A stretch of DNA of 64,000 nt from Limimaricola pyoseonensis. Lineage in GTDB: Bacteria > Pseudomonadota > Alphaproteobacteria > Rhodobacterales > Rhodobacteraceae. Under the pieces are notes generated by a model that ran no database searches, was not told the origin of the DNA, and saw only the letters and a program-made list of their open reading frames with translations. Shown here in pieces: positions 7,370 to 19,090 of this stretch. How positions within the stretch are numbered: the first letter of the stretch is position 1; each line of letters starts with the position of its first letter. The translations under genes and the position numbers were made by a program. The stretch spans positions 308,443 through 372,442 of the forward strand of contig NZ_FNAT01000004.1 in assembly GCF_900102015.1 (NCBI RefSeq). Reading direction: 5' to 3'.

Positions 7370-7954
7370 TCAGGCGTGCGAGGGCACCTCGCCGTTCATC
7401 TGCATCCGGCCGATCGGGCGGACCGAGGTGGCCTGCGGGCCCATGCCGTTCGGTCCGTCATCGACGATCGACAGCTCGACCGGCATGTCCTTCTCGAGCT
7501 TCTCGAAGCCGTCCTCGATCACGCTGGCCTTGTGGAACCAGATGTCGCGGCCATCCAGCGTCTCGATGAAGCCGTATTCCGAGAAGAGCTGCCGCACCCG
7601 GCCCTGCGGCGGGCCGTCATGGGCCTTCACCTCGCCCTGCTTCTTCTGGGCGGCGTGTTCGAGGCGGCGTTCCATCGCGTAGAAGGCGTCGTTCACGGCC
7701 GCGTAGGGGTCGTGCTTGTCGCCTTGGCCGGGGTCCTGGCTGACCACCAGCTCCTTGCCCGGCACGCGGCACTCGATCCGCACGTGGTAGCCCTTGTGGC
7801 CGCCTTGGCTCTTGTGCGGCACCTCGACCACGACGTGGCAGCTGGTGATGTGGTCGTGGAACCGCTCCAGCTTGGCGGCGCGGGTGCGGATGCGCTGTTC
7901 GAGCCCGTCGGAGCTTTGCATGTTGTGGAAGGCGATCTCGAGGGGGGTGTCCAT
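7370..7954 (-). CDS. Ribosome hibernation factor (HPF/RaiA)-cold-shock domain fusion protein
   Basis: A 194-residue protein with two parts. Residues 1 to about 105 match the HPF/RaiA ribosome-binding fold, including M-D-T-P-L-E-I-A-F-H-N-M, R-I-R-T-R-A-A-K-L-E-R-F and D-P-Y-A-A-V-N-D-A-F. Residues from about 122 onward form a cold-shock domain (G-R-V-R-Q-L-F-S-E-Y-G-F-I-E and D-I-W-F-H-K-A-S-V). HPF proteins bind the decoding centre and inactivate 70S or 100S ribosomes in stationary phase; CSDs bind single-stranded RNA. The usual HPF C-terminal dimerisation domain is not seen, and the CSD takes its place. GGAGAG upstream supports the ATG at 7954. It lies downstream of carB on the same strand. 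Confidence 0.85.
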   Translation of the reverse strand: MDTPLEIAFHNMQSSDGLEQRIRTRAAKLERFHDHITSCHVVVEVPHKSQGGHKGYHVRIECRVPGKELVVSQDPGQGDKHDPYAAVNDAFYAMERRLEHAAQKKQGEVKAHDGPPQGRVRQLFSEYGFIETLDGRDIWFHKASVIEDGFEKLEKDMPVELSIVDDGPNGMGPQATSVRPIGRMQMNGEVPSHA

Positions 7955-8019
7955 GCGTCTCTCCGTTCGTTCATGTACGCCGGAGAAACGCATGGATGGA
8001 TCGGCCGTTCCGGACGGCG

Positions 8020-11349
<3,330 letters not shown>

Positions 11350-11405
11350 GGGACCCTCGCGCTGCTGTCGCGCGCCCAGGGGAGGCGGGCGCGCAAATCG
11401 TCGCG

Positions 11406-11433
11406 GTTATAGAGATGGGGCGGTGCGACGCAA
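11406..11433 (-). promoter_or_regulatory. Predicted carB promoter
   Basis: On the minus strand: -35 TTGCGT (11433-11428), 16-base spacer, -10 TATAAC (11411-11406). A leader of about 50 bases would precede the carB ATG. Confidence 0.5.
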
Positions 11434-11527
11434 GGCCTGTCGGTCCCCCTAGGGAAACACGGCGCGGCCCCCCTGTCGCGCGCGGGGCTGCGGATGTATC
11501 GGGGGAGGGGCAGAACGGCGAGGCAAG

Positions 11528-12640
11528 ATGCGGATCGGGTTCGATACGGGTCCATCGGGGCGGGGCGCGCAATTCGTGGCGCCCGAGCGGCTGATCGAGG
11601 CGTGGCGGCCCGAGGGTGTCGTGCCGGCGCTGATGGCGCTCGAGGCGGCGCGGGCCGAGGGCGCGTGGCTCGCGGGCTATGCCAGCTACGAGCTGGGCTA
11701 CGCGCTGGAGCGGCGGCTGGCGCCGCTCCTGCCCGAGACGCGCCGGCTGCCGCTGCTGCGCTTCGGCGTCTACCCGGCGGGGCCCGCCGACTGGTCGCCA
11801 GAACCCGGCCCGGCCAGCCTCGGGGATTTCGCCCCGCGCTGGACGCAGGCCGAACACGCCGCCGCGCTGGCCCGCGTGCGCGGCTATATCGGCGCGGGCG
11901 ACATCTACCAGGCCAACCTGACCTTCCCGCTCGACGCGGAGTGCACGGGCCGCCCCGAGGCTCTCTTTGCCGCGCTGTCGAGGGGCCAGCCGGTCGGGCA
12001 TGGCGCGCTGGTCGAGCAGGAGGGGCTGCCCGCGCTGCTGTCGCGCTCGCCCGAGCTGTTCTTCGAGACCGATGCCGCAGGCCGGATCGAGACTCGGCCG
12101 ATGAAGGGCACGCGGCCGCGCGGGGCCACGCCCGAGGAGGACGCGGCGCACCGGGATTTCCTGGCCACGGACGAGAAGAACCGGGCCGAGAACCTGATGA
12201 TCGTCGACCTGCTCAGGAACGATCTGAGCCGGGTCGCGGTGCCGGGCAGCGTCGCGGTGCCGAAGCTGTTCTCGGTCGAGACCTATGCCAGCCTGCACCA
12301 GATGGTCAGCACGGTGGCCGCGCGGCTGCGGCCCGGCGCGGGGCTGGGCGCGATCCTCGCGGCGCTGTTTCCCTGCGGCTCGATCACCGGCGCGCCGAAG
12401 CTCAGGGCGATGGAGATCATCCGCGAACTGGAGCCCTGGCCGCGCGAGGCCTATTGCGGCGCGATCGGCTGGGCCGCGCCGGACGGGCGGTCGTCGTTCA
12501 ACGTGGCGATCCGCACGCTGATGGTCGAGGAGGGCCGGGCGGTGCTGAATGTCGGCGGCGGCATCGTCTGGGACAGCGAGGCCGGCTCGGAATGGGACGA
12601 GGCGTTGTGGAAGACGCGCTTCGCCCGCATGCTCGACTGA
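11528..12640 (+). CDS. pabB: Aminodeoxychorismate synthase component I
   Basis: Converts chorismate and ammonia to 4-amino-4-deoxychorismate in p-aminobenzoate and folate synthesis. It has 370 residues and is a compact chorismate-binding domain. G-D-I-Y-Q-A-N-L-T-F, the active-site Lys in R-P-M-K-G-T-R-P-R-G, and G-S-I-T-G-A-P-K-L-R-A-M-E are all visible. The M-K-G-T motif with Lys distinguishes PabB from TrpE-type enzymes. It is followed 38 bases later by a class IV aminotransferase, the expected pabC partner, so the pair covers two steps. The start has a weak GAGG upstream. Confidence 0.93.
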   Translation: MRIGFDTGPSGRGAQFVAPERLIEAWRPEGVVPALMALEAARAEGAWLAGYASYELGYALERRLAPLLPETRRLPLLRFGVYPAGPADWSPEPGPASLGDFAPRWTQAEHAAALARVRGYIGAGDIYQANLTFPLDAECTGRPEALFAALSRGQPVGHGALVEQEGLPALLSRSPELFFETDAAGRIETRPMKGTRPRGATPEEDAAHRDFLATDEKNRAENLMIVDLLRNDLSRVAVPGSVAVPKLFSVETYASLHQMVSTVAARLRPGAGLGAILAALFPCGSITGAPKLRAMEIIRELEPWPREAYCGAIGWAAPDGRSSFNVAIRTLMVEEGRAVLNVGGGIVWDSEAGSEWDEALWKTRFARMLD

Positions 12641-12678
12641 GCCTGCCACTTCACTCTGCAAATACTCATGGCCCGCCG

Positions 12679-13296
12679 ATGTCGTCCGAGACCCCGCCGA
12701 AGATCATAGAGACGCTGGGCGCGCATCCGGGCGAGGGCGCGCGCCGGCTTGCGGCGCATCTCGACCGGATGGCCGGCACGGCGGCGGAGCTGGGCTACCC
12801 GTTCGACCGGGATCGCGCCGAGGCGCTGCTCGATCTCTCGCCGGAACACCCGCTGCGCTGCCGCCTGACGCTGGACGCCGACGGCGCGTTCGAGCTGACC
12901 ACCGCGCCGCTCGCGCCGAACCCGGATGAGTGGCGGGTGGCGATCCACCCTCAGCGGCTCGACCCGGACGACCCGTGGCTCGGACGCAAGACCACGCACC
13001 GGGCGCTTTACGACGCGGCGCGCGCCGCGCTGCCCGAGGGGGTGGACGAATGGCTGTTCCTCAACCGGCGCGGGGCGCTGTGCGAGGGCACGATCACCAA
13101 CCTCTTCGTCGAGAAGGGCGAGGCGCGGCTGACGCCGGCGCTGTCCTGCGGGCTGCTGCCCGGCGTGCTTCGGGCCGAGCTTCTGGTGCAGGGCTGGCGC
13201 GAGGCGGCGCTGGCGGTCGAGGATCTCGACGGTGCGCGGCTGTGGCTGGGCAATTCGCTGCGCGGTCTCATTCCGGCGCGGCTGGTGGTTGCCTGA
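12679..13296 (+). CDS. pabC: Aminodeoxychorismate lyase-like class IV aminotransferase
   Basis: A 205-residue PLP enzyme of fold type IV, shorter than the roughly 270 of E. coli PabC. The likely PLP-binding Lys is in L-G-R-K-T-T-H-R. The cofactor-phosphate region includes E-G-T-I-T-N-L-F and the glycine-rich [10 protein letters not shown]. Its position directly after pabB supports elimination of pyruvate from aminodeoxychorismate to yield p-aminobenzoate. A branched-chain or D-amino-acid transaminase role cannot be excluded by sequence alone, but the neighbourhood argues against it. Confidence 0.82.
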   Translation: MSSETPPKIIETLGAHPGEGARRLAAHLDRMAGTAAELGYPFDRDRAEALLDLSPEHPLRCRLTLDADGAFELTTAPLAPNPDEWRVAIHPQRLDPDDPWLGRKTTHRALYDAARAALPEGVDEWLFLNRRGALCEGTITNLFVEKGEARLTPALSCGLLPGVLRAELLVQGWREAALAVEDLDGARLWLGNSLRGLIPARLVVA

Positions 13297-13309
13297 CCCC
13301 CCGGCTTGC

Positions 13310-13338
13310 TTGACATCGGGGGTCCAACCCGGTGTATC
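13310..13338 (+). promoter_or_regulatory. Predicted aspS promoter
   Basis: Perfect -35 TTGACA (13310-13315), 17-base spacer, weak -10 TGTATC (13333-13338), about 30 bases before the aspS ATG. Confidence 0.55.
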
Positions 13339-13369
13339 GGCGCGACACCCGCCGAAAGGGACGAATTCC

Positions 13370-15145
13370 ATGCACGCCTACCGCTCCCACACCTGCGCCG
13401 CCCTGACCCGCGAGAATGTCGGCGACACCGTCCGGCTCTCGGGCTGGGTGCACCGGATCCGCGACCATGGCGGCATCCTGTTCATCGACCTGCGCGACCA
13501 TTACGGCATGACGCAGGTGCTGTGCGATCCCGACAGCGCCGCCTTCGCCGAGGTCGAGAAGCTGCGCTCGGAGTGGTGCATCCGCATCGACGGCGAGGTG
13601 AAGGCGCGCGACCCGGAGCTGGTGAACCCGAAGCTGCCCACCGGCGAGATCGAGGTCTTCGTGCGCGGCGTCGAGGTGCTCGGCCCCTCCAAGGAGCTGC
13701 CGCTGCAGGTGTTCGGCGACCAGGACTACCCGGAAGAGACCCGTCTCAAGTACCGCTATCTCGACCTGCGCCGCGAGCACATGCAGCGCAACATGGCGCT
13801 GCGCTCGGACGTGGTGCGCTCGATCCGCCAGCGGATGTGGGACCAGGGCTTCCGCGAGTACCAGACGCCGATCATCACCGCGTCCTCGCCCGAGGGCGCG
13901 CGCGACTTCCTCGTGCCTTCGCGCCTGCATCCGGGCAAGTTCTACGCGCTGCCGCAGGCGCCGCAGCAGTTCAAGCAGCTGCTGATGGTGTCGGGCTTCG
14001 ACAAGTACTTCCAGATCGCGCCCTGCTTCCGCGACGAGGACCCGCGCGCCGACCGTTCGCCCACCGACTTCTACCAGCTCGACATGGAGATGAGCTTCGT
14101 CGAGCAGAAGGACGTGTTCGACACGATCCAGCCGGTGATGACCGGCGTGTTCGAGGAGTTCGGCGGCGGCCGCAAGGTCGATGAGGACTGGCCGCTGATC
14201 TCCTACAAGGACGCGGCGCTGTGGTACGGCACCGACAAGCCGGACCTGCGCAACCCGATCAAGATGCAGGACGTCTCCGAGCATTTCCGCGGCTCGGGCT
14301 TCGCGATCTTCGCCAAGCTCCTTGAGCAGGACGGCACGCAGATCCGCGCCATCCCCGCGCCCACGGGTGGCAGCCGCAAGTTCTGCGACCGGATGAACGC
14401 CTTTGCCCAGAAGGAAGGCCTGCCGGGCATGGGCTACATCTTCTGGCGCGAGGCGGAGGGCGGCATGGAAGCCGCGGGACCGCTCGCCAAGAACATCGGC
14501 CCCGAGCGCACCGAGGCGATCCGCCAGCAGCTGGGCCTCGGCGTCGGCGACGCGGCGTTCTTCCTCGGCGGCAAGCCCGAGGCGTTCGAGCGCGTCGCGG
14601 GCAAGGCGCGGGTGGTGATCGGCGAGGAGCTGGGGCTGACCGAGACCGACCGCTTCGCCTTCGCCTGGATCGTCGACTTCCCGATGTACGAGAAGGATGA
14701 CGAGGGCCGGATCGACTTCAGCCACAACCCGTTCTCGATGCCGCAAGGCGGCCTCGAGGCGCTGAACGGCGACCCGCTCGAGGTGCTGGGCTTCCAGTAC
14801 GACCTCGCCTGCAACGGCTACGAGCTCATTTCGGGCGCGATCCGGAACCACAAGCCGGAGATCATGTTCAAGGCCTTCGAGGTCGCGGGCTACGGCGAGG
14901 ACGAGGTGCGCAAGCGCTTCGGCGGCATGGTCAACGCGTTCCAGTACGGCGCGCCCCCGCATGGCGGCTGCGCGGCGGGCATCGACCGCATGGTGATGCT
15001 GCTCGCGGATGAGGCCAACATCCGCGAGGTGATCCTCTTCCCGATGAACCAGCGGGCCGAGGACCTGATGATGGACGCGCCGTCCGAGCCCACCAACGAG
15101 CAGCTGCGCGAGCTGCGGCTGCGCGTTCTGCCGCCCGAGAACTGA
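13370..15145 (+). CDS. aspS: Aspartyl-tRNA synthetase
   Basis: Charges tRNA-Asp. It has 591 residues, the size of bacterial AspRS with an inserted GAD domain. An N-terminal OB anticodon-binding fold ([12 protein letters not shown]) is followed by class II motif 2 ([19 protein letters not shown]) and motif 3 ([13 protein letters not shown]). The His33-Gly-Gly stretch resembles non-discriminating bacterial AspRS, which also charges tRNA-Asn; that is an inference and would require GatCAB elsewhere. The ATG at 13370 follows GAAAGGG. A DUF1993 gene begins five bases after the stop. Confidence 0.97.
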   Translation: MHAYRSHTCAALTRENVGDTVRLSGWVHRIRDHGGILFIDLRDHYGMTQVLCDPDSAAFAEVEKLRSEWCIRIDGEVKARDPELVNPKLPTGEIEVFVRGVEVLGPSKELPLQVFGDQDYPEETRLKYRYLDLRREHMQRNMALRSDVVRSIRQRMWDQGFREYQTPIITASSPEGARDFLVPSRLHPGKFYALPQAPQQFKQLLMVSGFDKYFQIAPCFRDEDPRADRSPTDFYQLDMEMSFVEQKDVFDTIQPVMTGVFEEFGGGRKVDEDWPLISYKDAALWYGTDKPDLRNPIKMQDVSEHFRGSGFAIFAKLLEQDGTQIRAIPAPTGGSRKFCDRMNAFAQKEGLPGMGYIFWREAEGGMEAAGPLAKNIGPERTEAIRQQLGLGVGDAAFFLGGKPEAFERVAGKARVVIGEELGLTETDRFAFAWIVDFPMYEKDDEGRIDFSHNPFSMPQGGLEALNGDPLEVLGFQYDLACNGYELISGAIRNHKPEIMFKAFEVAGYGEDEVRKRFGGMVNAFQYGAPPHGGCAAGIDRMVMLLADEANIREVILFPMNQRAEDLMMDAPSEPTNEQLRELRLRVLPPEN

Positions 15146-15150
15146 TCGCG

Positions 15151-15651
15151 GTGAGCCGGACGCTCGCCCTGGCCCGGTCGTCGGCGCTGCATGCGCTGGA
15201 CCGGGCCGGGGCGCTGCTGACCGTCGGCGCCGAGGCGGGCTGCCTCGAGGCGCGGCTGGTGCCGGACCAGTTCTGCTTCGCCGAGCAGATCGACATCGTG
15301 GCGGGCTTCGCGCTGCGCGCGACGCTGCCGCTGATCGGGCAGGCGGTGGACGAGCGCGAGCCGGTCCTCGACGCCGAGGGGCTCGCCGCCCGGCTGGCCG
15401 AGGCGAAGGCCATCGTCGAGGCCCTGCCGGACGCGCCTTTGGTCGAGCATGTCGTCCATCGCGCGGGCTTTGCCGATCTCGTGCAGCCGCCCGACGACTA
15501 CCTCGCCCGTTTCGCGCTGCCGAACCTGTGGTTCCACCTTGCGATGGCGCATGCGATTTTGCGGGCGCGCGGGCTGCCGGTGGGCAAGGCCGATTTCGAC
15601 GGGCTGCACGGCTACCCCGAGGGGTTCAGCTGGGTCGGCGAAGCGGACTAG
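15151..15651 (+). CDS. DUF1993 family protein
   Basis: A 166-residue protein of the DUF1993 family, a DinB-like four-helix bundle of unknown function. Features matching the family are L-E-A-R-L-V-P-D-Q-F-C-F-A near residue 35 and the C-terminal Y-L-A-R-F-A-L-P-N-L-W-F-H-L-A-M-A-H-A-I-L-R, ending in G-L-P-V-G-K-A-D-F. The start is a GTG at 15151, five bases after aspS, so it is probably translated from the aspS transcript. Its TAG stop overlaps the convergent dgkA stop through CTAG. No enzymatic residues are recognised. Confidence 0.8.
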   Translation: MSRTLALARSSALHALDRAGALLTVGAEAGCLEARLVPDQFCFAEQIDIVAGFALRATLPLIGQAVDEREPVLDAEGLAARLAEAKAIVEALPDAPLVEHVVHRAGFADLVQPPDDYLARFALPNLWFHLAMAHAILRARGLPVGKADFDGLHGYPEGFSWVGEAD

Positions 15652-16007
15652 AGCACCAGACCGCCCAGCACGCAGAGCCATGCCAGCCCGACCGCCGCGC
15701 CCGCCACGGCGACGGCGGCGCTGCCGGAATCCTTGGCCTGCTTGGCCAGATCGCGGCGTTCCTCCGAGACGTCGTCGACCACCCGCTCGATCGCGGTGTT
15801 GAGACATTCGAAGGCCAGCACCAGCACGCCGCCCATGATCAGCATGCCGCGTTCGCCCGCCGAGAGCGGCAGCAGGAAGGCGAGGCCGGCCGAGACGATG
15901 TTGGCCCACATCCACTGGTGCAGGCTGCCCTCGGTGCGCCAGACATGCTTGAGGCCCTGCCAGGACCAGACCGCGCGCATCCGCACCCGTTCGAAATGTT
16001 CGCGCAT
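15648..16007 (-). CDS. dgkA: Diacylglycerol kinase, prokaryotic type
   Basis: A small integral-membrane lipid kinase that recycles diacylglycerol to phosphatidic acid. It has 119 residues, three hydrophobic segments and the family signature E-C-L-N-T-A-I-E-R-V-V-D-D. That signature holds the Glu and Asn active-site residues. D-L-A-K-Q-A-K-D-S-G-S-A-A-V-A matches the following conserved helix. I placed the start at 16007 (M-R-E-H-F-E-R), since the upstream frame is Arg/Ser-rich and would extend past the family length. Convergent with the DUF1993 gene. Confidence 0.92.
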   Translation of the reverse strand: MREHFERVRMRAVWSWQGLKHVWRTEGSLHQWMWANIVSAGLAFLLPLSAGERGMLIMGGVLVLAFECLNTAIERVVDDVSEERRDLAKQAKDSGSAAVAVAGAAVGLAWLCVLGGLVL

Positions 16008-16107
16008 CGCTTGGGCCCCGGCCGTTTCGTGCCAAGATGGCGCGCGGGGCGTGGGAAGCCAAGTCGGCCGCGCGATGCCGATGCCGTCACGTTGTGCTGA
16101 TTTGGCC

Positions 16108-16135
16108 TTACTGCGCCGCGCGCATGCGCTAGATC
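16108..16135 (+). promoter_or_regulatory. Possible promoter of the hemolysin III gene, leaderless type
   Basis: -10-like TAGATC (16130-16135) lies six bases before the ATG at 16142. A weak -35, TTACTG (16108-16113), sits at 16-base spacing. No Shine-Dalgarno with normal spacing is present. Confidence 0.3.
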
Positions 16136-16141
16136 GGGGGC

Positions 16142-16798
16142 ATGACACCGCAACACGAAGACTATCCCGCCTATGCCCGTTCCGAGCGTATCGCCGACGG
16201 GGTGATCCACGCGCTCGGCGTGAGCTTCGCGCTTGCCGGCGCGGTGCTGCTGATCGTGTTCTCGGCGCTGGCGGCCGAGGCGCAGGCGGGCCGCATCGCC
16301 GCCGTGGCGATCTATGGCGGCGCGCTGATCGCGACCTTCACGGCCTCGGCCTTCTACCACATGACGCCATGGACCGGTCTCAGGCCGGTGCTGCGCCGGA
16401 TCGACCACGCGGCGATCTATCTCAAGATCGCCGGCACCTACACGCCGCTCGTGGTGCTGATCGGCACGGCCTTCGCCTATGGCGTGCTGGCGGTGGTCTG
16501 GACCGTGGCGCTGGGCGGGGCGGTGGCGAAGCTCTTCTTCTGGAAGAGCCCCGGCAAGCTCGGCCCGACGCTCTACCTGCTTCTGGGCTGGCTCAGCGTG
16601 GCGCTGGTCTGGTCGATCGCGATGACGCTGCCGGTGGCTTCGACCACCTTGGTGGTGATCGGCGGGCTGCTCTACTCGGGCGGCGTGGTGTTCTTCCTGT
16701 GGGAGAAGCTCAAGTTCTCCAACGCGATCTGGCACGGCTTCGTGCTGGCGGCCTCGGCCTGCTTCTTCGCCGCGATCGCGGTGGGGGTGCTGAGCTAG
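16142..16798 (+). CDS. Hemolysin III family (TrhA/PAQR) membrane protein
   Basis: A 218-residue protein with about seven membrane helices, of the hemolysin III/PAQR family. Conserved polar residues are in the expected places: A-S-A-F-Y-H, then R-R-I-D-H-A-A-I-Y-L-K-I-A-G-T-Y-T-P, and I-W-H near the last helix. These Ser/His/Asp residues form a putative zinc hydrolase site in PAQR members. The E. coli homologue TrhA is linked to membrane-energetics homeostasis, and the hemolysin name is historical. It stands alone between dgkA and an M48 peptidase gene. Confidence 0.9.
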   Translation: MTPQHEDYPAYARSERIADGVIHALGVSFALAGAVLLIVFSALAAEAQAGRIAAVAIYGGALIATFTASAFYHMTPWTGLRPVLRRIDHAAIYLKIAGTYTPLVVLIGTAFAYGVLAVVWTVALGGAVAKLFFWKSPGKLGPTLYLLLGWLSVALVWSIAMTLPVASTTLVVIGGLLYSGGVVFFLWEKLKFSNAIWHGFVLAASACFFAAIAVGVLS

Positions 16799-16814
16799 CA
16801 CCCCCTTTTCGTCG

Positions 16815-17588
16815 TCAGAGCCCGGCGGCGGTGCGCCGGACGATCTCCATGCGCTGCGCGTTCGGCGGGTGGGTGCCGAGGAAGCGGTCGCCCGGATCGG
16901 GGATGCGAAGGAAGAACTGCGCGCCGCGCACCGGGTCGTAGCCCGCCTGCTTGGTGATGACGGTGCCGAGGGCGTCGGCCTCGAGCTCGAAATCCTTGGA
17001 ATAGGTGCGCGCGCCGAAGCCCGCGCCGAGCTGCTGGGCGGTGCGCACCAGCCCCTCGTTGCCGCCGCCGAGCTGGCCGGCGATCTGGCCGAAGACGGTG
17101 GCGCCGATGGTGGCGTTGCGGCTCTGGCGGTCGAGATGGCCGGCGATGTGATGCGCGGCCTCGTGGCTGAGTACGAAGGCCAGCTCGTCGGCGTTCGCGA
17201 CCTCGTTGAGCAGCGCGACCGTGAAGGCCAGGAGCGGCCGGCCGCGCGAATCGCGGGTCTGGAAGGCGTTGGCGGGCAGGCCGGGGCGGTCGTCGACGAC
17301 GATGCGGAAGTCGCAGTCGAGCGCCGGCGCGTTGGCGCGGCAGACCTGCTCGGCCACCGGTTCGACCCGTTCGACCACCTGCACGAAGTTGCGCGCCGCG
17401 GCGCGCGCCTCCTGCGGGCTGGGCACCGGGCCGGGGCCCTTGGAGACCGTCACCTCGGCGGGGGCGGGCGCGCCCGGGCGGGTGACGGTGGTGGTGCGCT
17501 GCGGACCGTTGGGCCCGGCGACCGGCGGCGCGCAGGCGGCGAGGCCGAGGCCGGAGGCCAGTGCGAGAACGAGAAGGCGTGACATCAT
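16815..17588 (-). CDS. M48 family metallopeptidase, lipoprotein
   Basis: A 257-residue predicted outer- or inner-membrane lipoprotein. The signal peptide ends in the lipobox L-A-A-C (Cys19). The zinc peptidase motif is H142-E-A-A-H146, with the third ligand Glu203 in F-E-L-E-A-D-A. A Pro/Ala-rich linker (residues 20-60) separates lipid anchor and catalytic domain. The C-terminal G-T-H-P-P-N-A-Q-R is typical of BepA/LoiP-like peptidases acting in envelope quality control. There is no TPR domain, unlike BepA. Two Met codons are adjacent, so the start could be one residue later. Confidence 0.88.
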   Translation of the reverse strand: MMSRLLVLALASGLGLAACAPPVAGPNGPQRTTTVTRPGAPAPAEVTVSKGPGPVPSPQEARAAARNFVQVVERVEPVAEQVCRANAPALDCDFRIVVDDRPGLPANAFQTRDSRGRPLLAFTVALLNEVANADELAFVLSHEAAHHIAGHLDRQSRNATIGATVFGQIAGQLGGGNEGLVRTAQQLGAGFGARTYSKDFELEADALGTVITKQAGYDPVRGAQFFLRIPDPGDRFLGTHPPNAQRMEIVRRTAAGL

Positions 17589-17705
17589 CGGCAGAAAATC
17601 CGGTCCGTCATGGGAGGTTGCGGGCCGATCCTAGCCGCGCCCCCCGGCACGGGCCACCCCCGGCGACGGGCCGCTCACGCGATCGGCATCGCTTCGCCGG
17701 CGCGC

Positions 17706-17735
17706 TTGCCTCCCGGCCCGGGGCGGGCCTAGGCT
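17706..17735 (+). promoter_or_regulatory. Predicted leaderless promoter of the 78-residue protein gene
   Basis: -35 TTGCCT (17706-17711), 18-base spacer, -10 TAGGCT (17730-17735), then six bases to the ATG at 17742. Confidence 0.45.
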
Positions 17736-17741
17736 GGGGCC

Positions 17742-17978
17742 ATGTTCACCATCGAGCACGATTTCGACGCCACCGTTGTCACCCTCGTCGACGAGGGGGG
17801 CGTCAACCTGCAGGAAGACGTCACCGTCTGCGCCTTCGAGGATTGCGTGACGGTCGAGCAATACGATGCCCGCCGCGACGCGGTGGTGCGGATCACGCTG
17901 TCGCTGCACCAGGCGCGCGAGCTGGCCGCGGCGCTGAACCTGCCCGAAGGGATCTACCGGGCGCGCCGGGACGGCTGA
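17742..17978 (+). CDS. Conserved-looking small protein of unknown function
   Basis: A 78-residue acidic soluble protein, mostly beta by appearance. It opens M-F-T-I-E-H-D-F-D-A-T-V-V-T-L-V-D and ends with a short helix L-H-Q-A-R-E-L-A-A-A-L-N-L-P-E-G. I do not recognise a family. Codon use is that of the neighbourhood (G/C third positions), and a good promoter sits immediately upstream, so I regard it as real. Two Cys residues (C-A-F-E-D-C) could bind metal, but there is no other evidence. Nothing adjacent suggests a pathway. Confidence 0.65.
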   Translation: MFTIEHDFDATVVTLVDEGGVNLQEDVTVCAFEDCVTVEQYDARRDAVVRITLSLHQARELAAALNLPEGIYRARRDG

Positions 17979-18036
17979 CGCCGCGCCTCCGCGCGGATCG
18001 CCATGCGTATTTGCGGAAGGGTGTAGCGGGGCCGCG

Positions 18037-18294
18037 CTACTGCGCCTCGGACCGGGCGGGCAGGGCGTGGCCCTCCGCGCGCCAGATCTCGGCGCCGCGC
18101 CGCGCCAGCGGCGTGAGATCCTGCGCCTCGTCCGTCTCCATCATCGCGAAGAGCCGGTCGCGCATGCGCGGCTCCCAGTAGCTGCGCAGATGGGCGGCCA
18201 CGCGTTCGGCGCGGTCGCCCGGCGGCTGGCTTTCGAAGAAGGTGGCGATCTGGTTCGCCATGCGGATCAGCTTGGTGTCGGTGTCAGAGGACAT
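18037..18294 (-). CDS. fdsD: NAD-dependent formate dehydrogenase delta subunit
   Basis: An 85-residue accessory subunit found only with fds-type soluble formate dehydrogenases. It has K-L-I-R-M-A-N-Q-I-A-T-F-F at the N-terminus, then H-L-R-S-Y-W-E-P-R-M-R and L-T-P-L-A-R-R-G at the end, the typical FdsD pattern. It is the last gene of the operon and overlaps fdhD by 11 bases. In Rhodobacter capsulatus the delta subunit is needed for assembly of active enzyme (established knowledge). Confidence 0.92.
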   Translation of the reverse strand: MSSDTDTKLIRMANQIATFFESQPPGDRAERVAAHLRSYWEPRMRDRLFAMMETDEAQDLTPLARRGAEIWRAEGHALPARSEAQ

Positions 18295-19090
18295 GGGCGC
18301 TCCCGATGCGGGCGGAATGGGTGTAGATGCGGGTGCCGTGGCGATTGTGGGTGACGAGCGCGATGCCGCAGGCCTCGGCCAGACGCACGGCCGGCGCGGT
18401 GGGCTGCGAGACCGACAGTATCAGCGGCGCGCCGATCATCGCGGTCTTCTGCACCATCTCGAGGCTGAGCCGCGAGGTCAGCACCACCGCGCCCGCGCGC
18501 GGATCGGTGCGCTGCGCCGCCATCGCACCGGCGAGCTTGTCGAGCGCGTTGTGGCGGCCGACATCCTCGCGCGCGAGCACGATGCCGCGGCCCGGCAGGT
18601 AGAACCCGGCGGCGTGGACGGCGCGGGTCTCGTCGTGGATCGGCTGCAGCGCGCGCAGACCCTCGAGCGCGGCGGCGATCTCGGCGGGCGCCAGCACGAG
18701 GTCGGAGGCCGGCACGGGCGGGACCGGGCGCGCGGCCTGTTTCAGGCTGTCGATGCCGCACAGGCCGCAGCCGACGGGGCCCACCTGCGCGCGGCGGCGG
18801 GCGTCGAGCGCATCGCGCTTCTCCTCGGGCAGCCAGATCCGGGCCTCAATGCCGTCCTCCTGCGCGACGATCTCGACCTCGCCGATCTCGTGCGCGCCCG
18901 CGAAGCCCTCGGTCAGCGTGAAGCCGCGCGCGAAATCCTCGAGATCGGCGGGGGTGGCCATCATCACCGCCTGGGTCGAGCCGTTGTAGACCACCGCGAC
19001 CGGCGTCTCCTCGGGCAGGGCGACGGGGGCGGCGGCCGCCCCCGGCGCATGCGCCGCGACCCGGCGGACGGGGTGCGGGCGCTGGCTCAT
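18284..19090 (-). CDS. fdhD: Formate dehydrogenase accessory sulfurtransferase FdhD
   Basis: Transfers sulfur from a cysteine desulfurase to the molybdenum cofactor bis-MGD, which is needed before insertion into formate dehydrogenase. It has 268 residues. The active-site Cys loop is G-C-G-L-C-G. The E-D-V-G-R-H-N-A-L-D-K motif and the S-R-L-S-L-E-M-V-Q-K substrate region follow. The equivalent gene in Rhodobacter is called fdsC. The chosen ATG at 19090 overlaps the fdsA stop as ATGA; an upstream in-frame extension within fdsA has no family similarity. Placement inside the operon ties it to this enzyme. Confidence 0.95.
   Translation of the reverse strand: MSQRPHPVRRVAAHAPGAAAAPVALPEETPVAVVYNGSTQAVMMATPADLEDFARGFTLTEGFAGAHEIGEVEIVAQEDGIEARIWLPEEKRDALDARRRAQVGPVGCGLCGIDSLKQAARPVPPVPASDLVLAPAEIAAALEGLRALQPIHDETRAVHAAGFYLPGRGIVLAREDVGRHNALDKLAGAMAAQRTDPRAGAVVLTSRLSLEMVQKTAMIGAPLILSVSQPTAPAVRLAEACGIALVTHNRHGTRIYTHSARIGSAHVL

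Noticed and set aside
16142-16798. Hemolysin toxin
   Set aside because: The family name is historical; the protein is a seven-helix PAQR-like membrane protein with no pore-toxin feature.
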